A DNA stretch of 64,000 nucleotides from Hymenobacter swuensis DY53 (lineage in GTDB: Bacteria > Bacteroidota > Bacteroidia > Cytophagales > Hymenobacteraceae): assembly GCF_000576555.1 (NCBI RefSeq), contig NZ_CP007145.1, forward strand, positions 3,348,001 to 3,412,000. The letters are read 5' to 3'. How positions within the stretch are numbered: the first letter of the stretch is position 1; the number at the start of each line of letters is the position of its first letter. The notes beneath the pieces were generated by a model. The model was given only the letters and a program-made list of their open reading frames with translations. It made no database searches and was not told the DNA's origin. Position numbers and translations under genes: made by a program. Shown here piece by piece: positions 8,832 through 16,321 of the stretch.

Positions 8832-9611
8832 ATGACCGTTTTGCTGCTCGAAGATGAATACCCGGCCGCCGAGCGGCTACAACGGCTGCTGCGTCAGGCC
8901 GCACCTGAAGCCCAAGTGCTGGCCGTGCTGGACAGCGTGGCCGGGGCTCTGCACTGGCTAGATACCAACCCCACCCCCCACCTGATTCTATCCGATATTC
9001 AGCTGGCCGATGGGCTGAGCCTAGAAGTATTTGAGCAGACGGTGGTGCGCAGTCCGGTCATCTTCACCACGGCGTATGATGCCTACGCCATCCGGGCCTT
9101 CAAGGCTAATAGCGTGGATTACCTGCTCAAGCCCGTAAAGCTGGCGGAACTGACGGCCGCCCTCACTAAGCTGCACGAATGGCGCACCCCCGCCACAGCC
9201 GCCCGGCCCGCCGACGATACGGCCCAGCGCCTGGAGCGCCTCCTGGATGCCCTGCCCCGGCCGGAGCGGCAGCACAAAACCCGGTTTCTGGTACGCAACG
9301 GCGAGCTGCTGCTGCCGCTGGCCGCCACCCAGGCCGCCTGGTTCCAGAGCCGCCATGAAACCACCACCCTCTGCACCCTCGACGGCCGCCGCTTCGTGGT
9401 GGACTACACCCTGGAACAGCTGGAAACCCTGCTTGACCCCACCCAGTTTTTTCGCCTCAACCGCCAGCTCCTGGCCCAGCTACCCGCCGTGCAGCGCCTG
9501 CACCCGCACTTCAACGGTAAGCTATTAGTGGACTTGCACCCTGCCCCCAGCGAGGAAGTACTGGTTAGTCGGGAAAAGGCAGGGGCGGTGAAGAACTGGC
9601 TGGAAGGGTAA
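8832..9611 (+). CDS. LytTR-family response regulator
   Basis: The N-terminal receiver domain has the acidic pair in LLEDE, phospho-acceptor Asp55 in LILSDIQLADG, the FTTAYDAY switch segment and lysine in DYLLKPVK. A C-terminal LytTR DNA-binding domain begins around residue 155, with FLVRNGELLLPL and FFRLNRQLLAQL. At 259 residues it is a full-length LytR/AgrA-type regulator. It is probably phosphorylated by the kinase just upstream. LytTR domains bind pairs of direct repeats about 21 bp apart; such repeats occur at 12.7 and 15.5 kb and perhaps at 6.5 kb. Confidence 0.95.
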   Translation: MTVLLLEDEYPAAERLQRLLRQAAPEAQVLAVLDSVAGALHWLDTNPTPHLILSDIQLADGLSLEVFEQTVVRSPVIFTTAYDAYAIRAFKANSVDYLLKPVKLAELTAALTKLHEWRTPATAARPADDTAQRLERLLDALPRPERQHKTRFLVRNGELLLPLAATQAAWFQSRHETTTLCTLDGRRFVVDYTLEQLETLLDPTQFFRLNRQLLAQLPAVQRLHPHFNGKLLVDLHPAPSEEVLVSREKAGAVKNWLEG

Positions 9612-9660
9612 GTTTTTGAAGGTGGGTGGAATGTGGCAAATGTGCGTGATGTGGCAGAGA

Positions 9661-9757
9661 AACATCATCCCTCGCTCCGCTCGGAATGTCGTCTGACGTC
9701 AGGATTACTTCAGCAACGTCAGTACGCGAGATTCCTCGCTTCACTCGGAATGACCTT
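9661..9757. repeat. Family A palindromic intergenic repeat, copy 3
   Basis: AACATCATCCCTCGCTCCGC on the left is balanced by GCGAGATTCCTCGCTTCAC and CGGAATGACCTTC on the right, with CAACGTCAGTACGCGAG in the middle. It is an eroded copy of the family. It lies in the gap between the two convergent LytTR regulators. Confidence 0.65.
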
Positions 9758-9808
9758 CATTTATCACACTCCACCTACGTTCTGCACATTCCGCTTCCAT
9801 TCAAAAAA

Positions 9809-10606
9809 TCACCGATCCAGCCAGGCTTTGAAGGCGTTGACTTTTTCACGGCTGACCAGCACGGTGTCGTTGTCGGGGGCGGCGGGCTTGAGGATGGTTT
9901 GCAGGCGGGAGTTAGTGTAGTGGATGATGTCGTGAATGGCGTCGGCGTGGGCCAGGTAGGCCCGGTTGAGACGGAAGAACTCCAATGGGTCGAGCAGGCC
10001 TTCGAGCTGTTCCAGCGTGTAGTCTACCACGAAGCGGCGGCCCTCGCGGGTGTGCAGCAGCGTGACCTTTTCCAGACTGGCGAAGTAGGCAATCTGCTCC
10101 ACCGGAATGGCCTTCAGGTGCTCCCCCACCCGCACCACGAAGCGCGTTTTGTACTCCCGCGCGGGCTGGGCCTGCTGCAGCATGCGCGTGAGCAGTGCCG
10201 CATCGAACTGGGGCGCGGCCTGCTGCTGCCGGCGGTGGAGCTTATCCAGGGCCGCCGTCAACTCCTCCGGATCGATGGGCTTGAGCAGGTAGTCCACGCT
10301 GTTGACCTTGAAGGCGCGCAGGGCGTACTTGTCGTAGGCGGTGGTGAAGATGACGGGCGTGCGGATTTCCAGCCGCTCGAACAACTCGAAGCTCAGCCCG
10401 TCGGCCAGGTGAATATCCAGAAACAGCACGTCGGGCGGGGCGGCCTGCAGGCTTTGCAGCAGCGCCACGGCCTCCGCCACCGACTCGGCCGTGCCCACCA
10501 CGACCACCGGCTGCGGGTGTTTCTTCAGCAAACCGGCCAGCCGGGTAGCGGCCAGCGGCTCATCTTCCACAATCAAAGCGCGCAACGGAGTAGTAGTCGA
10601 GGTCAT
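9809..10606 (-). CDS. Second LytTR-family response regulator
   Basis: Receiver domain with EDEP acidic residues, phospho-acceptor Asp64 in VLFLDIHLADG, FTTAYDKYALRAFKVNSVDYLLKP, then a LytTR domain with FVVRVGEHLKAIP and FFRLNRAYLAHAD. The ATG at 10606 gives 265 residues; a GTG 15 bases earlier is less likely. It is a clear paralogue of the regulator at 8832, and the two genes converge. Its own kinase lies upstream at 10790-11845. Paralogous neighbouring pairs raise the possibility of cross-talk or shared operators. Confidence 0.95.
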   Translation of the reverse strand: MTSTTTPLRALIVEDEPLAATRLAGLLKKHPQPVVVVGTAESVAEAVALLQSLQAAPPDVLFLDIHLADGLSFELFERLEIRTPVIFTTAYDKYALRAFKVNSVDYLLKPIDPEELTAALDKLHRRQQQAAPQFDAALLTRMLQQAQPAREYKTRFVVRVGEHLKAIPVEQIAYFASLEKVTLLHTREGRRFVVDYTLEQLEGLLDPLEFFRLNRAYLAHADAIHDIIHYTNSRLQTILKPAAPDNDTVLVSREKVNAFKAWLDR

Positions 10607-10659
10607 AGGCGAAAAGAGCACGAACGGGAACTTGTCGGGAGTGGAGGGAGCAAGGTAAC

Positions 10660-10765
10660 AACGTCATGCTGAGCGAAGCCGGAGGCGCAGTCGAAGCATC
10701 TCTACCTCTGACTAAATCAATGGCCTTGCAACGAAGCGGTAGAGATGCTTCGACTATGACGTGCT
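10660..10765. repeat. Family A palindromic intergenic repeat, copy 4
   Basis: AACGTCATGCTGAGCGAAGC on the left and GAGATGCTTCGACTATGACG on the right. The right outer arm has lost the CTGAGC part. It lies between the second kinase and its regulator, as copy 2 does for the first pair. Confidence 0.8.
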
Positions 10766-10789
10766 GTTATGTTTCCAGCCGTCTAGCCG

Positions 10790-11845
10790 CTACTGCAATT
10801 CCAGCAGCGGCAGCGTCACGGCAAACTCCAGCTCGGAGGCAGCTACCACCACGGGGCGGGGCGTGAGGAAGGCGTAGCGGGCCTGCAGGTTTTTCAGGCC
10901 CACCCCCATCGATTCGCCCTCGGCCAAACGGCGCGTCTGCCGGGAGTTGCGCACGGTGAGGGTGCGGGCCGGCTCGTCCAGCTCAATGCCGATGCGCAGC
11001 GGGTTGCGCTGGGAGGTGGCGTTGTGCTTGAGGGCATTTTCCAGCAGCAGCTGCAACGCCAGCGGCGGCACCAGCAGCGCCCCGGTAGCAGCAGTAAGCG
11101 GAGGCAGTTGCACCTGCAGCCCCTCGCCCAAACGGGTGCGCTGCAGAAACAGGTAGGCCTCGCCGAACTTCATTTCCTCCGCCAACGACACCACTTCCTG
11201 GTCCTGGCTGTCGAGCACGTAGCGGTACACTTGGCTGAGTTGGCGGATAAAGCGGGAAGCGCGTACGGAGTCGTTTTCCTCTACCAGCGAGGTCAGCGCG
11301 TTCAGGGAGTTGAACAGGAAGTGCGGGTCGAGCTGGCGGCGCAGACTGTCGGCCTGGGCCTGGGCGTTTTCCTTTTCCAGCCGCTGGGCCCGCACCGATA
11401 CCTCGCGCCAGCTCAGCAGAAACGAGCGGCTATGCATGAACAAGGACACCACCAGCGTAATGCCCAGCGGTATCACAAACGCCTTCCAGCTGATGCTCCA
11501 GAACGGCTTGTGAAAGTAACCTACCCGGAACGCCGTCGTCACCACCAGAATAACCAGCAGCGAGGCCAGCAACGATACGGCCACCGTGGTCAGAAACCGC
11601 CGCAGCGGGTTTTCCGTCCAGTCGACGTAGCGGTTCAGCAATTCGGAGGGCACGCCGTTGGCCAGCCACAGGCCGGTGGTATAGCAGAAGTTGTAGCCGA
11701 AGGAGATGAGAAAATTCTCGCTCCAGACCGCACAGCCCGGACAAAAGGCGAAGCTCAGCACCACCGACAGCACCAGCATCAGACCCAGCGTTTTCAGCCA
11801 AGTGTATTTCGGGTAGTATTTCCCCAATACGGCGGATTGTTCCAT
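10790..11845 (-). CDS. Second LytS/YehU-type sensor histidine kinase
   Basis: From the ATG at 11845 the protein has 351 residues; an upstream TTG at 11914 only adds a non-hydrophobic tail. Four membrane helices lie around residues 17-35, 45-62, 84-105 and 122-138. A linker helix and the His_kinase domain follow, with His175 in LDPHFLFNSLNAL, N-box ALQLLLENALKHN and GVGLKNLQARY. It is paired with the LytTR regulator at 9809-10606 on the same strand. Together with the first pair it forms an inverted, probably duplicated arrangement. Confidence 0.93.
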   Translation of the reverse strand: MEQSAVLGKYYPKYTWLKTLGLMLVLSVVLSFAFCPGCAVWSENFLISFGYNFCYTTGLWLANGVPSELLNRYVDWTENPLRRFLTTVAVSLLASLLVILVVTTAFRVGYFHKPFWSISWKAFVIPLGITLVVSLFMHSRSFLLSWREVSVRAQRLEKENAQAQADSLRRQLDPHFLFNSLNALTSLVEENDSVRASRFIRQLSQVYRYVLDSQDQEVVSLAEEMKFGEAYLFLQRTRLGEGLQVQLPPLTAATGALLVPPLALQLLLENALKHNATSQRNPLRIGIELDEPARTLTVRNSRQTRRLAEGESMGVGLKNLQARYAFLTPRPVVVAASELEFAVTLPLLELQ

Positions 11846-11916
11846 GAGCAAGCGAAGTGACAAGCGAAGCGAAAAGATACACAGCGGCAGTTGGACCAAG
11901 TCCGACAGCTGCAACC

Positions 11917-11943
11917 GGCCCGACAGCTGGCAGCTGCCGGACA
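11917..11943 (-). terminator. Hairpin after the secreted repeat-protein gene
   Basis: CCGACAGCT at 11920-11928 pairs (with one wobble) with AGCTGCCGG at 11932-11940. On the minus strand this hairpin follows the stop of the gene at 11954. An almost identical hairpin follows the TonB receptor gene at 13161-13181. No long T-run, so the terminator call is moderate. Confidence 0.5.
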
Positions 11944-11953
11944 GGGGCGGCCG

Positions 11954-12667
11954 TTACTTGGCGGCGGTGGCAGTTTCGTAGGCTTTCAGGCGGCCCAGTA
12001 GCTGCCGCTCGCCCCAGTTGGGGGCCAGGGCCGAGGCGGGCCGGAAGGCAGCGAAACGGGCTTTGGCTTCTTCGTACACGGGCTTGGCCACCTCGGCCCC
12101 GCCCCCGAACATGGCGGGCGTGTAGTAGAGGTTGTTGGCTTCCACTAGGTAGATGCGGGGGTTGGCGGGGTTGAGTTTTTTGGCCTGGGCCAGCGCCTCC
12201 TTCACCATGCCCGAGTACTTCATGGAACGCAGCATGGGCGACACGCCGAGGCGGGCCTGGTAAATGTAACTCTGCAGCACCAGCAGTTCGGCTTCGTCGC
12301 CGCCCAGCTTGCGGGCCTGGGCCAGGGCAGCCTCAGCACGGTCGAGGTAGACATCCTTCACGTCGCCGTCTTCCTTGCTTTGGAAGCAGGTGATGAGGCG
12401 GGCGTAGGCCTGGTAGTAGCGGGGCAGCCAGTCCTGGGGGGCCACGGTGGCGGCGCGCTCCAGCCGGGCATCCAGCTGCTTGAGCACGGCCGGCTCGCCG
12501 GTGCTCATCAGCTCCTTCACGGTGGTTCCCAGCAGGGCGGCGTAGGAGCCGGCCGGAGCGGCTGCGGCAGTGGTGGCAGGGGCCGCAGGGGCGGCCGGAG
12601 CGGCGTTCTGGGCCAGGGTAGCAAGGGAGGCAGTTACGCAGGCGAGGGTCAGCAGGGCAGTTTTCAT
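11954..12667 (-). CDS. Secreted helical-repeat (TPR-like) protein
   Basis: Not assigned to a named family. The ATG at 12667 gives 237 residues with a signal peptide ending near TLAQ, then an Ala/Pro/Thr-rich linker to about residue 40. The rest is helical: AVLKQLDARLERAATVAP, WLPRYYQAYARLITC, YLDRAEAALAQARKL and VKEALAQAKKLNPANPRIYLVEANNLYY resemble TPR-like helix pairs. It probably binds a protein or peptide in the periplasm. Its promoter is nearly identical to that of the TonB receptor upstream, including two direct repeats 21 bp apart, so the two genes are probably co-regulated by a neighbouring LytTR system. Confidence 0.75.
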   Translation of the reverse strand: MKTALLTLACVTASLATLAQNAAPAAPAAPATTAAAAPAGSYAALLGTTVKELMSTGEPAVLKQLDARLERAATVAPQDWLPRYYQAYARLITCFQSKEDGDVKDVYLDRAEAALAQARKLGGDEAELLVLQSYIYQARLGVSPMLRSMKYSGMVKEALAQAKKLNPANPRIYLVEANNLYYTPAMFGGGAEVAKPVYEEAKARFAAFRPASALAPNWGERQLLGRLKAYETATAAK

Positions 12668-12699
12668 GGCGGTAAGAGGGTTTGTGGTGGTTGATGATT

Positions 12700-12776
12700 C
12701 AAAGGTGCATCCCGCCCACCACCCCCGAAACTCGCCGTTACCGAAGCGTCGGATTACCCGGATGAAGCGTCGGATT
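12700..12776 (-). promoter_or_regulatory. Promoter with LytTR-type direct-repeat operator
   Basis: Read on the plus strand, GAAGCGTCGGATT occurs at 12743-12755 and again at 12764-12776, exactly 21 bp apart. Towards the gene follow a -33 TTTC (plus-strand GAAA at 12727-12730), 19 bases, and a -7 CACCTTTG (12700-12707), close to the Bacteroidota TTTG-N19-TAnnTTTG pattern. The gene starts about 33 bases later at 12667. The same layout, with the same spacings, precedes the TonB receptor gene. Two direct repeats two helical turns apart upstream of the -33 box is the geometry known for LytTR activators. Confidence 0.75.
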
Positions 12777-12818
12777 TTCGTCTTCCGTTGCTTTCCGTTT
12801 TGGTGACCTGTCGCGCAG

Positions 12819-13049
12819 GTGACAACGGCCGTCACACAGGTGACAATACCGGTTACACGAGTGACAACGGCTCCTGCACAAGTGACAACGCCCGTCGCAC
12901 GGGTGACAGCTTCCGTCGCATGGATGACAGAGGCCGTCGCACAGATGACAGCTTCCGTCGCACGTGTGACAGAGGCCGTCGCACGGGTGACACAGGCTGT
13001 CGCACAGATGACAGCGGGCATTGCGTGGGTGACAGCGGGCATTGCATGG
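12819..13049. repeat. 21-bp tandem repeat array, 11 units
   Basis: Eleven contiguous 21-base units share the consensus RTGACANNNNCCGTCGCACRG, preceded by one shortened unit near 12803 and followed by a broken one. Each unit starts GTGACA or ATGACA. Because 21 is divisible by 3 and units lack stops, several frames stay open. The plus frame reads a V/M-T-x-x-V-A-x heptad. One minus frame reads C-H-x-C-D-G-x, with the C-H pair unchanged in every unit. No good start or flanking coding sequence is seen for either. The array begins 43 bases upstream of the direct-repeat operator and has the same 21-base period. Confidence 0.9.
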
Positions 13050-13154
13050 GTGGCTGCGAGCGAAGCGGAACCACCGGTCAGGCAGCTGCAAGTAGTCGGG
13101 TCGGTTGACGGTTGCTGATGTTGCGCCGGCCTCGGGCGGACGAATCATACGACA

Positions 13155-13183
13155 AACGGCCCGACAGCTTACAGCTGCCGGAC
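13155..13183 (-). terminator. Hairpin after the TonB receptor gene
   Basis: CCGACAGCT at 13161-13169 pairs with AGCTGCCGG at 13173-13181 around TAC. On the minus strand the stem is followed by CCGTTTGTC. It lies about 50 bases past the receptor stop and matches the hairpin at 11920-11940. Confidence 0.5.
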
Positions 13184-13233
13184 CGGGACCTCCCAACCAA
13201 AAACCCACAACGAAAAACCAACAACCAAAAACG

Positions 13234-15426
13234 CTATTCCGGCCGCTCGTTCACATCACCCGGCGACTTCTTATTGATGGAGATGAACACGCCCAGAAAC
13301 ACCATGCGCGGCGCGGTGGGGCCGATGGCCACGCGGTTGAACTGCCCATCGGCGGCGGGTTGGGTGGCGTAGCGGTAGCCGAACACGTTCGGGCGGCCCA
13401 GCACGTTGTTCACGGCTGCATGCACCACCGTGTAGTGCCCCAGCAGGCGCGTGATGTAGCTGGCGTTCAGGCTCAGCTCCTGGTAGCTGGGCAGGCGGCC
13501 CTGGTTATAGCCGGCCTCGGGCTGGTTTAGGTCGTGGTAGCGGCGGGGGCTGCCGTAGCTGGCCGTGGCCCCCAGCAGCGTGTGCAGCCCGCCTACCCAG
13601 TACTTGCCCACCACCGATACGCTGTGCCGGGCCGCGAAGGTGGGCACGGCCGCCACCGGGTCGTGGCGGTACTGGCGGCGGGTATCCAGGAAGCCGTAGC
13701 TGATATAGTACTCCAGATTTTTCACCGTTTTCCGGTCGCGCCACAGCACATCCAGGCCCCGGGCGTAGCCGCTGCCGCCGTTGTCGTAGCCCAGCGGGTT
13801 GCGCGGGGCCGAGCCCTCGAAGCGGGTGAGGTGGCGGTAGGTTTTGTGGTAGGCTTCCACCTGCAGCAGCTGCCGGTCGTGGGTGTACTGGTAGGTGAGC
13901 ACCGCATGGGTGGCCTGCTCGAAGCGCAGCCGAGGCTGCACCAGCAGCAGCGCGTTGTCGGGGTTCTGGTAAAACCGCCCGTAGGCGCCCGATACCGAGC
14001 TATTGCCGGAAGTCTGATACGCCAGGGCCACGCGGGGGGCAGAGTTCCAGCGGCGCAGCACCGCCGAGTACTCGGTGCGCGCCCCCACCCGACCTGCCAG
14101 CCGGTTGGTGAGCTGAAAGTCGGATTCCACGAAGCCCGCCGCCCGCTGCTCGCTGAACGCCGGCCGGTACACAGTGGCCTCGGCCACGTTGGGCTGCACC
14201 TGCTGGCGCACCTGCTGGGCCAGCACCTCGGCCCCCACCTTCACGTTCCAGCGGGTTGCCGCCGAGTCGTTGATGAGTACCACCCGGCCCACCACCGCCT
14301 GCTCCAGCGTGCGCAGCCGTACCGAATCGGGCCGTAGCTGCTGGTTGTCGCGGCTCAGGGCCAGGCCGGTCTGCAGGCTCCAGCCCCGGCGCAGCGGGCT
14401 CCGGAAGGTAGTGTTGAGGTAGCCGTTGCCGTTGCGCAGCCCCACCGTCTGGGTGCCGGCCGGCTCGGGGCTGGGCTGGCCAATCCGGAACTGCTGACTG
14501 GTCCAAGTGCCGTACACTTTCAGCATGCCCGCCTGGCCGGTGCGGTGATGCAGGGACACGGAAATAGCCAGCCCGCGCGGGGCCTGGTCCCAGCGCACGT
14601 TCTGGGGCAGCAGGCCGGTGTAGGGCGTCAGGTTGGTGTAGTCGGCCGTAACGGCCAAGGAGGTCCGCTCCCACCGCTTGGTGCGCGAGGCCCCCAGGAA
14701 CACCGAGGTAGCCGAAAGGCCGGTCTGGGTTTCGGGGGCTAGATCCGTCGAGTTCAGCAGCAGCACGCCCGACAGCGCCTGCCCGTACAGCGCCGAGTAG
14801 CCGCCGGTGCTGAACACGGTGCCTTTGAACAGCGTGGGCGCAAACCGCCCCCGGGCCGGCACGGCCGCCACGGTAGCATTGTAGGGGTTCTGCACGGGCA
14901 GCCCATCCAGGTAGGTTTTGGTTTCCGACGCCGCCCCGCCCCGCACGAACAGCATGCCGTCTTCGCCAACGCGGGTAGTACCGGGCAGGGTGTTGAACGC
15001 GGCGGCCACATCGGCCAGCGCGCCGGCGGTGGTTTGCACGTCGCGGGTGTTGAGGGCGGCGCTGCGGTGCTCGTCGCTGGCCTCGAAGGCCCCGGCCGTA
15101 ATCACCACCGAGCCCAGGGCGTGGGGCTCACTTTTGAGCACGAGCGTGAGCGGCAGCGGCTGCCCGGTCAGCTCCACGGCCCGCTCCGTGGTAATGAACC
15201 CCAGCAGACTGGCCTGGAGCACGTAGCTGCCCCGTACCGGGGTATCGAACCGGAACCGGCCCACCGAATCGGTGCTGGCCCCGTCGAAAGTGGTTTTGAG
15301 GAACACGTTCACACCCGGCAGCGGCTGGCCCGCCGCGTCGCGCACGGTGCCGCTCAGGGTGGTGGTCTGGGCCTGCACCGGGAGGCCGGCCAGCAGGAAG
15401 AAGAACAGGTAGAGGAGGCGTTTCAT
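13234..15426 (-). CDS. TonB-dependent outer-membrane receptor
   Basis: Starting at the ATG at 15426 it has 730 residues: a signal peptide ending VQAQ, an N-terminal carboxypeptidase-regulatory-like beta domain (TLSGTVRDAAGQPLPGVNVFL, about residues 20-105), a plug domain (about 110-230, with VVITAGAF, TLPGTTRVGEDGMLFVRGGAASE and YLDGLPVQNPYN), and a long beta-barrel. It imports a substrate across the outer membrane using TonB energy. No SusD partner lies nearby, so a glycan-utilisation role is not supported; iron, cofactor or peptide uptake are possible. Its promoter duplicates that of the secreted helical-repeat gene. Confidence 0.9.
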   Translation of the reverse strand: MKRLLYLFFFLLAGLPVQAQTTTLSGTVRDAAGQPLPGVNVFLKTTFDGASTDSVGRFRFDTPVRGSYVLQASLLGFITTERAVELTGQPLPLTLVLKSEPHALGSVVITAGAFEASDEHRSAALNTRDVQTTAGALADVAAAFNTLPGTTRVGEDGMLFVRGGAASETKTYLDGLPVQNPYNATVAAVPARGRFAPTLFKGTVFSTGGYSALYGQALSGVLLLNSTDLAPETQTGLSATSVFLGASRTKRWERTSLAVTADYTNLTPYTGLLPQNVRWDQAPRGLAISVSLHHRTGQAGMLKVYGTWTSQQFRIGQPSPEPAGTQTVGLRNGNGYLNTTFRSPLRRGWSLQTGLALSRDNQQLRPDSVRLRTLEQAVVGRVVLINDSAATRWNVKVGAEVLAQQVRQQVQPNVAEATVYRPAFSEQRAAGFVESDFQLTNRLAGRVGARTEYSAVLRRWNSAPRVALAYQTSGNSSVSGAYGRFYQNPDNALLLVQPRLRFEQATHAVLTYQYTHDRQLLQVEAYHKTYRHLTRFEGSAPRNPLGYDNGGSGYARGLDVLWRDRKTVKNLEYYISYGFLDTRRQYRHDPVAAVPTFAARHSVSVVGKYWVGGLHTLLGATASYGSPRRYHDLNQPEAGYNQGRLPSYQELSLNASYITRLLGHYTVVHAAVNNVLGRPNVFGYRYATQPAADGQFNRVAIGPTAPRMVFLGVFISINKKSPGDVNERPE

Positions 15427-15449
15427 AGCAACGGCAGCGAAGTGATGCC

Positions 15450-15524
15450 CGAAAGTGGGCCGCTGCCGCCGCCGCTGAAACTCGCCGTTACCGAAGCGTC
15501 GGATTCGGTGGATGAAGCGTTGGA
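15450..15524 (-). promoter_or_regulatory. Promoter with LytTR-type direct-repeat operator, second copy
   Basis: Plus-strand reading: GAAGCGTCGGA at 15493-15503 and GAAGCGTTGGA at 15514-15524, 21 bp apart. A -33 TTTC (GAAA at 15477-15480), exactly 19 bases, and a -7 CACTTTCG (15450-15457) lead to the ATG at 15426. The block TGAAACTCGCCGTTACCGAA and the following repeat match the 12.7 kb promoter, while the 19-base spacers differ, so the operator and -33 box appear to be what is conserved. Confidence 0.75.
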
Positions 15525-15542
15525 GCGATAAACAATGCGTAC

Positions 15543-16319
15543 TTATTCCCTCACTGGCTCCGTCACGGCAATCATCACCCCAAAGTCTCCGTCCAACTGC
15601 TCCCACTGCCGGGCCGGCAGGTACGTCCGGGACACGAAGCCATCCAGACACAGCGCGTTGCGGCAGCCCCGCCGCTGGAAGTAGCGGGCAAAATCGCACA
15701 GATTTACCGGCTCTTTCGACATAACCAGCAGTACCCGGCCATCCGGCAGCACGCCCACGCCATTACGCACGTTCAGGTTGCGGGAACCGGCCTGAAAGGC
15801 CGGATGAATCCGGCCCTCCACTACCAACATCGGCCCCGACTGCGTGGCGTAGCGTATCTGCGGGCCAGACCGGAAAGCGGTAGTGGGCTGGATAACCGCC
15901 CGGCCACCGGTAGTGAGAAAAAATACGCCGTTGGGCCGCAGGTAGAAGTTGCCGCGGCCGCTCCCCGTATCCAAAGGAGTACGTAGTCGGCCATTTTCAA
16001 TGTACAGTCCGACCGGCACGTTACCCATGCGGTACATGCCGCCATTGGCGGCGAATACCAGCCGCTGCTGTTTGCTGGCGAGCCACTCGCGCAAACGGGC
16101 AAGGCTGCGCAACGGCTTTCCTTTCTCATCCCGCCAGTACAGGGCCAGCCGACGCGGCTCCACGGAATAGGATAAAAAGCGGGGTTTGGTTGGAGCTACA
16201 GTTTTGGTAGTGGCTGATGCTTGCGGCTCACAGCCTGACAACAGGCCAACGGTGGCAAGCAGCAACGCCATCCAACCCAGCCCAGCACCTCTCACCTGAC
16301 CCAACATAGCCCGACGCAT
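15543..16319 (-). CDS. Phosphodiester glycosidase (DUF2233/NAGPA-like) lipoprotein
   Basis: The N-terminus ends in a lipobox LLSGC, giving lipidated Cys30. The remaining domain matches the NAGPA/DUF2233 family: FAANGGMY, PVGLYIENGR, GNFYLRPNGVFFL, ATQSGPMLVVEGRIHP, RNGVGVLPDGRVLLVMSKEPVNLCDFARYF and NALCLDGFVSRTYLP. Known members hydrolyse sugar phosphodiesters or are linked to exopolysaccharide. The start is two bases after the stop of the TPR histidine kinase upstream, so the two form an operon. The exact substrate cannot be told from the sequence. Confidence 0.88.
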   Translation of the reverse strand: MRRAMLGQVRGAGLGWMALLLATVGLLSGCEPQASATTKTVAPTKPRFLSYSVEPRRLALYWRDEKGKPLRSLARLREWLASKQQRLVFAANGGMYRMGNVPVGLYIENGRLRTPLDTGSGRGNFYLRPNGVFFLTTGGRAVIQPTTAFRSGPQIRYATQSGPMLVVEGRIHPAFQAGSRNLNVRNGVGVLPDGRVLLVMSKEPVNLCDFARYFQRRGCRNALCLDGFVSRTYLPARQWEQLDGDFGVMIAVTEPVRE

Positions 16320-16321
16320 TA

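Noticed and set aside
12819..13049. CRISPR array
   Set aside because: Units are contiguous 21-mers without spacers and no cas genes are near.
12738..13208. 156-residue minus-strand frame with Cys-His-rich heptads as a metal-binding protein
   Set aside because: The flanking parts are made of terminator and promoter sequence, the start is not credible, and other frames of the 21-bp units are equally open. Kept only as a repeat array with a note.
13234..15426. SusC-type glycan importer
   Set aside because: At 730 residues it is shorter than SusC proteins and no SusD gene is nearby.
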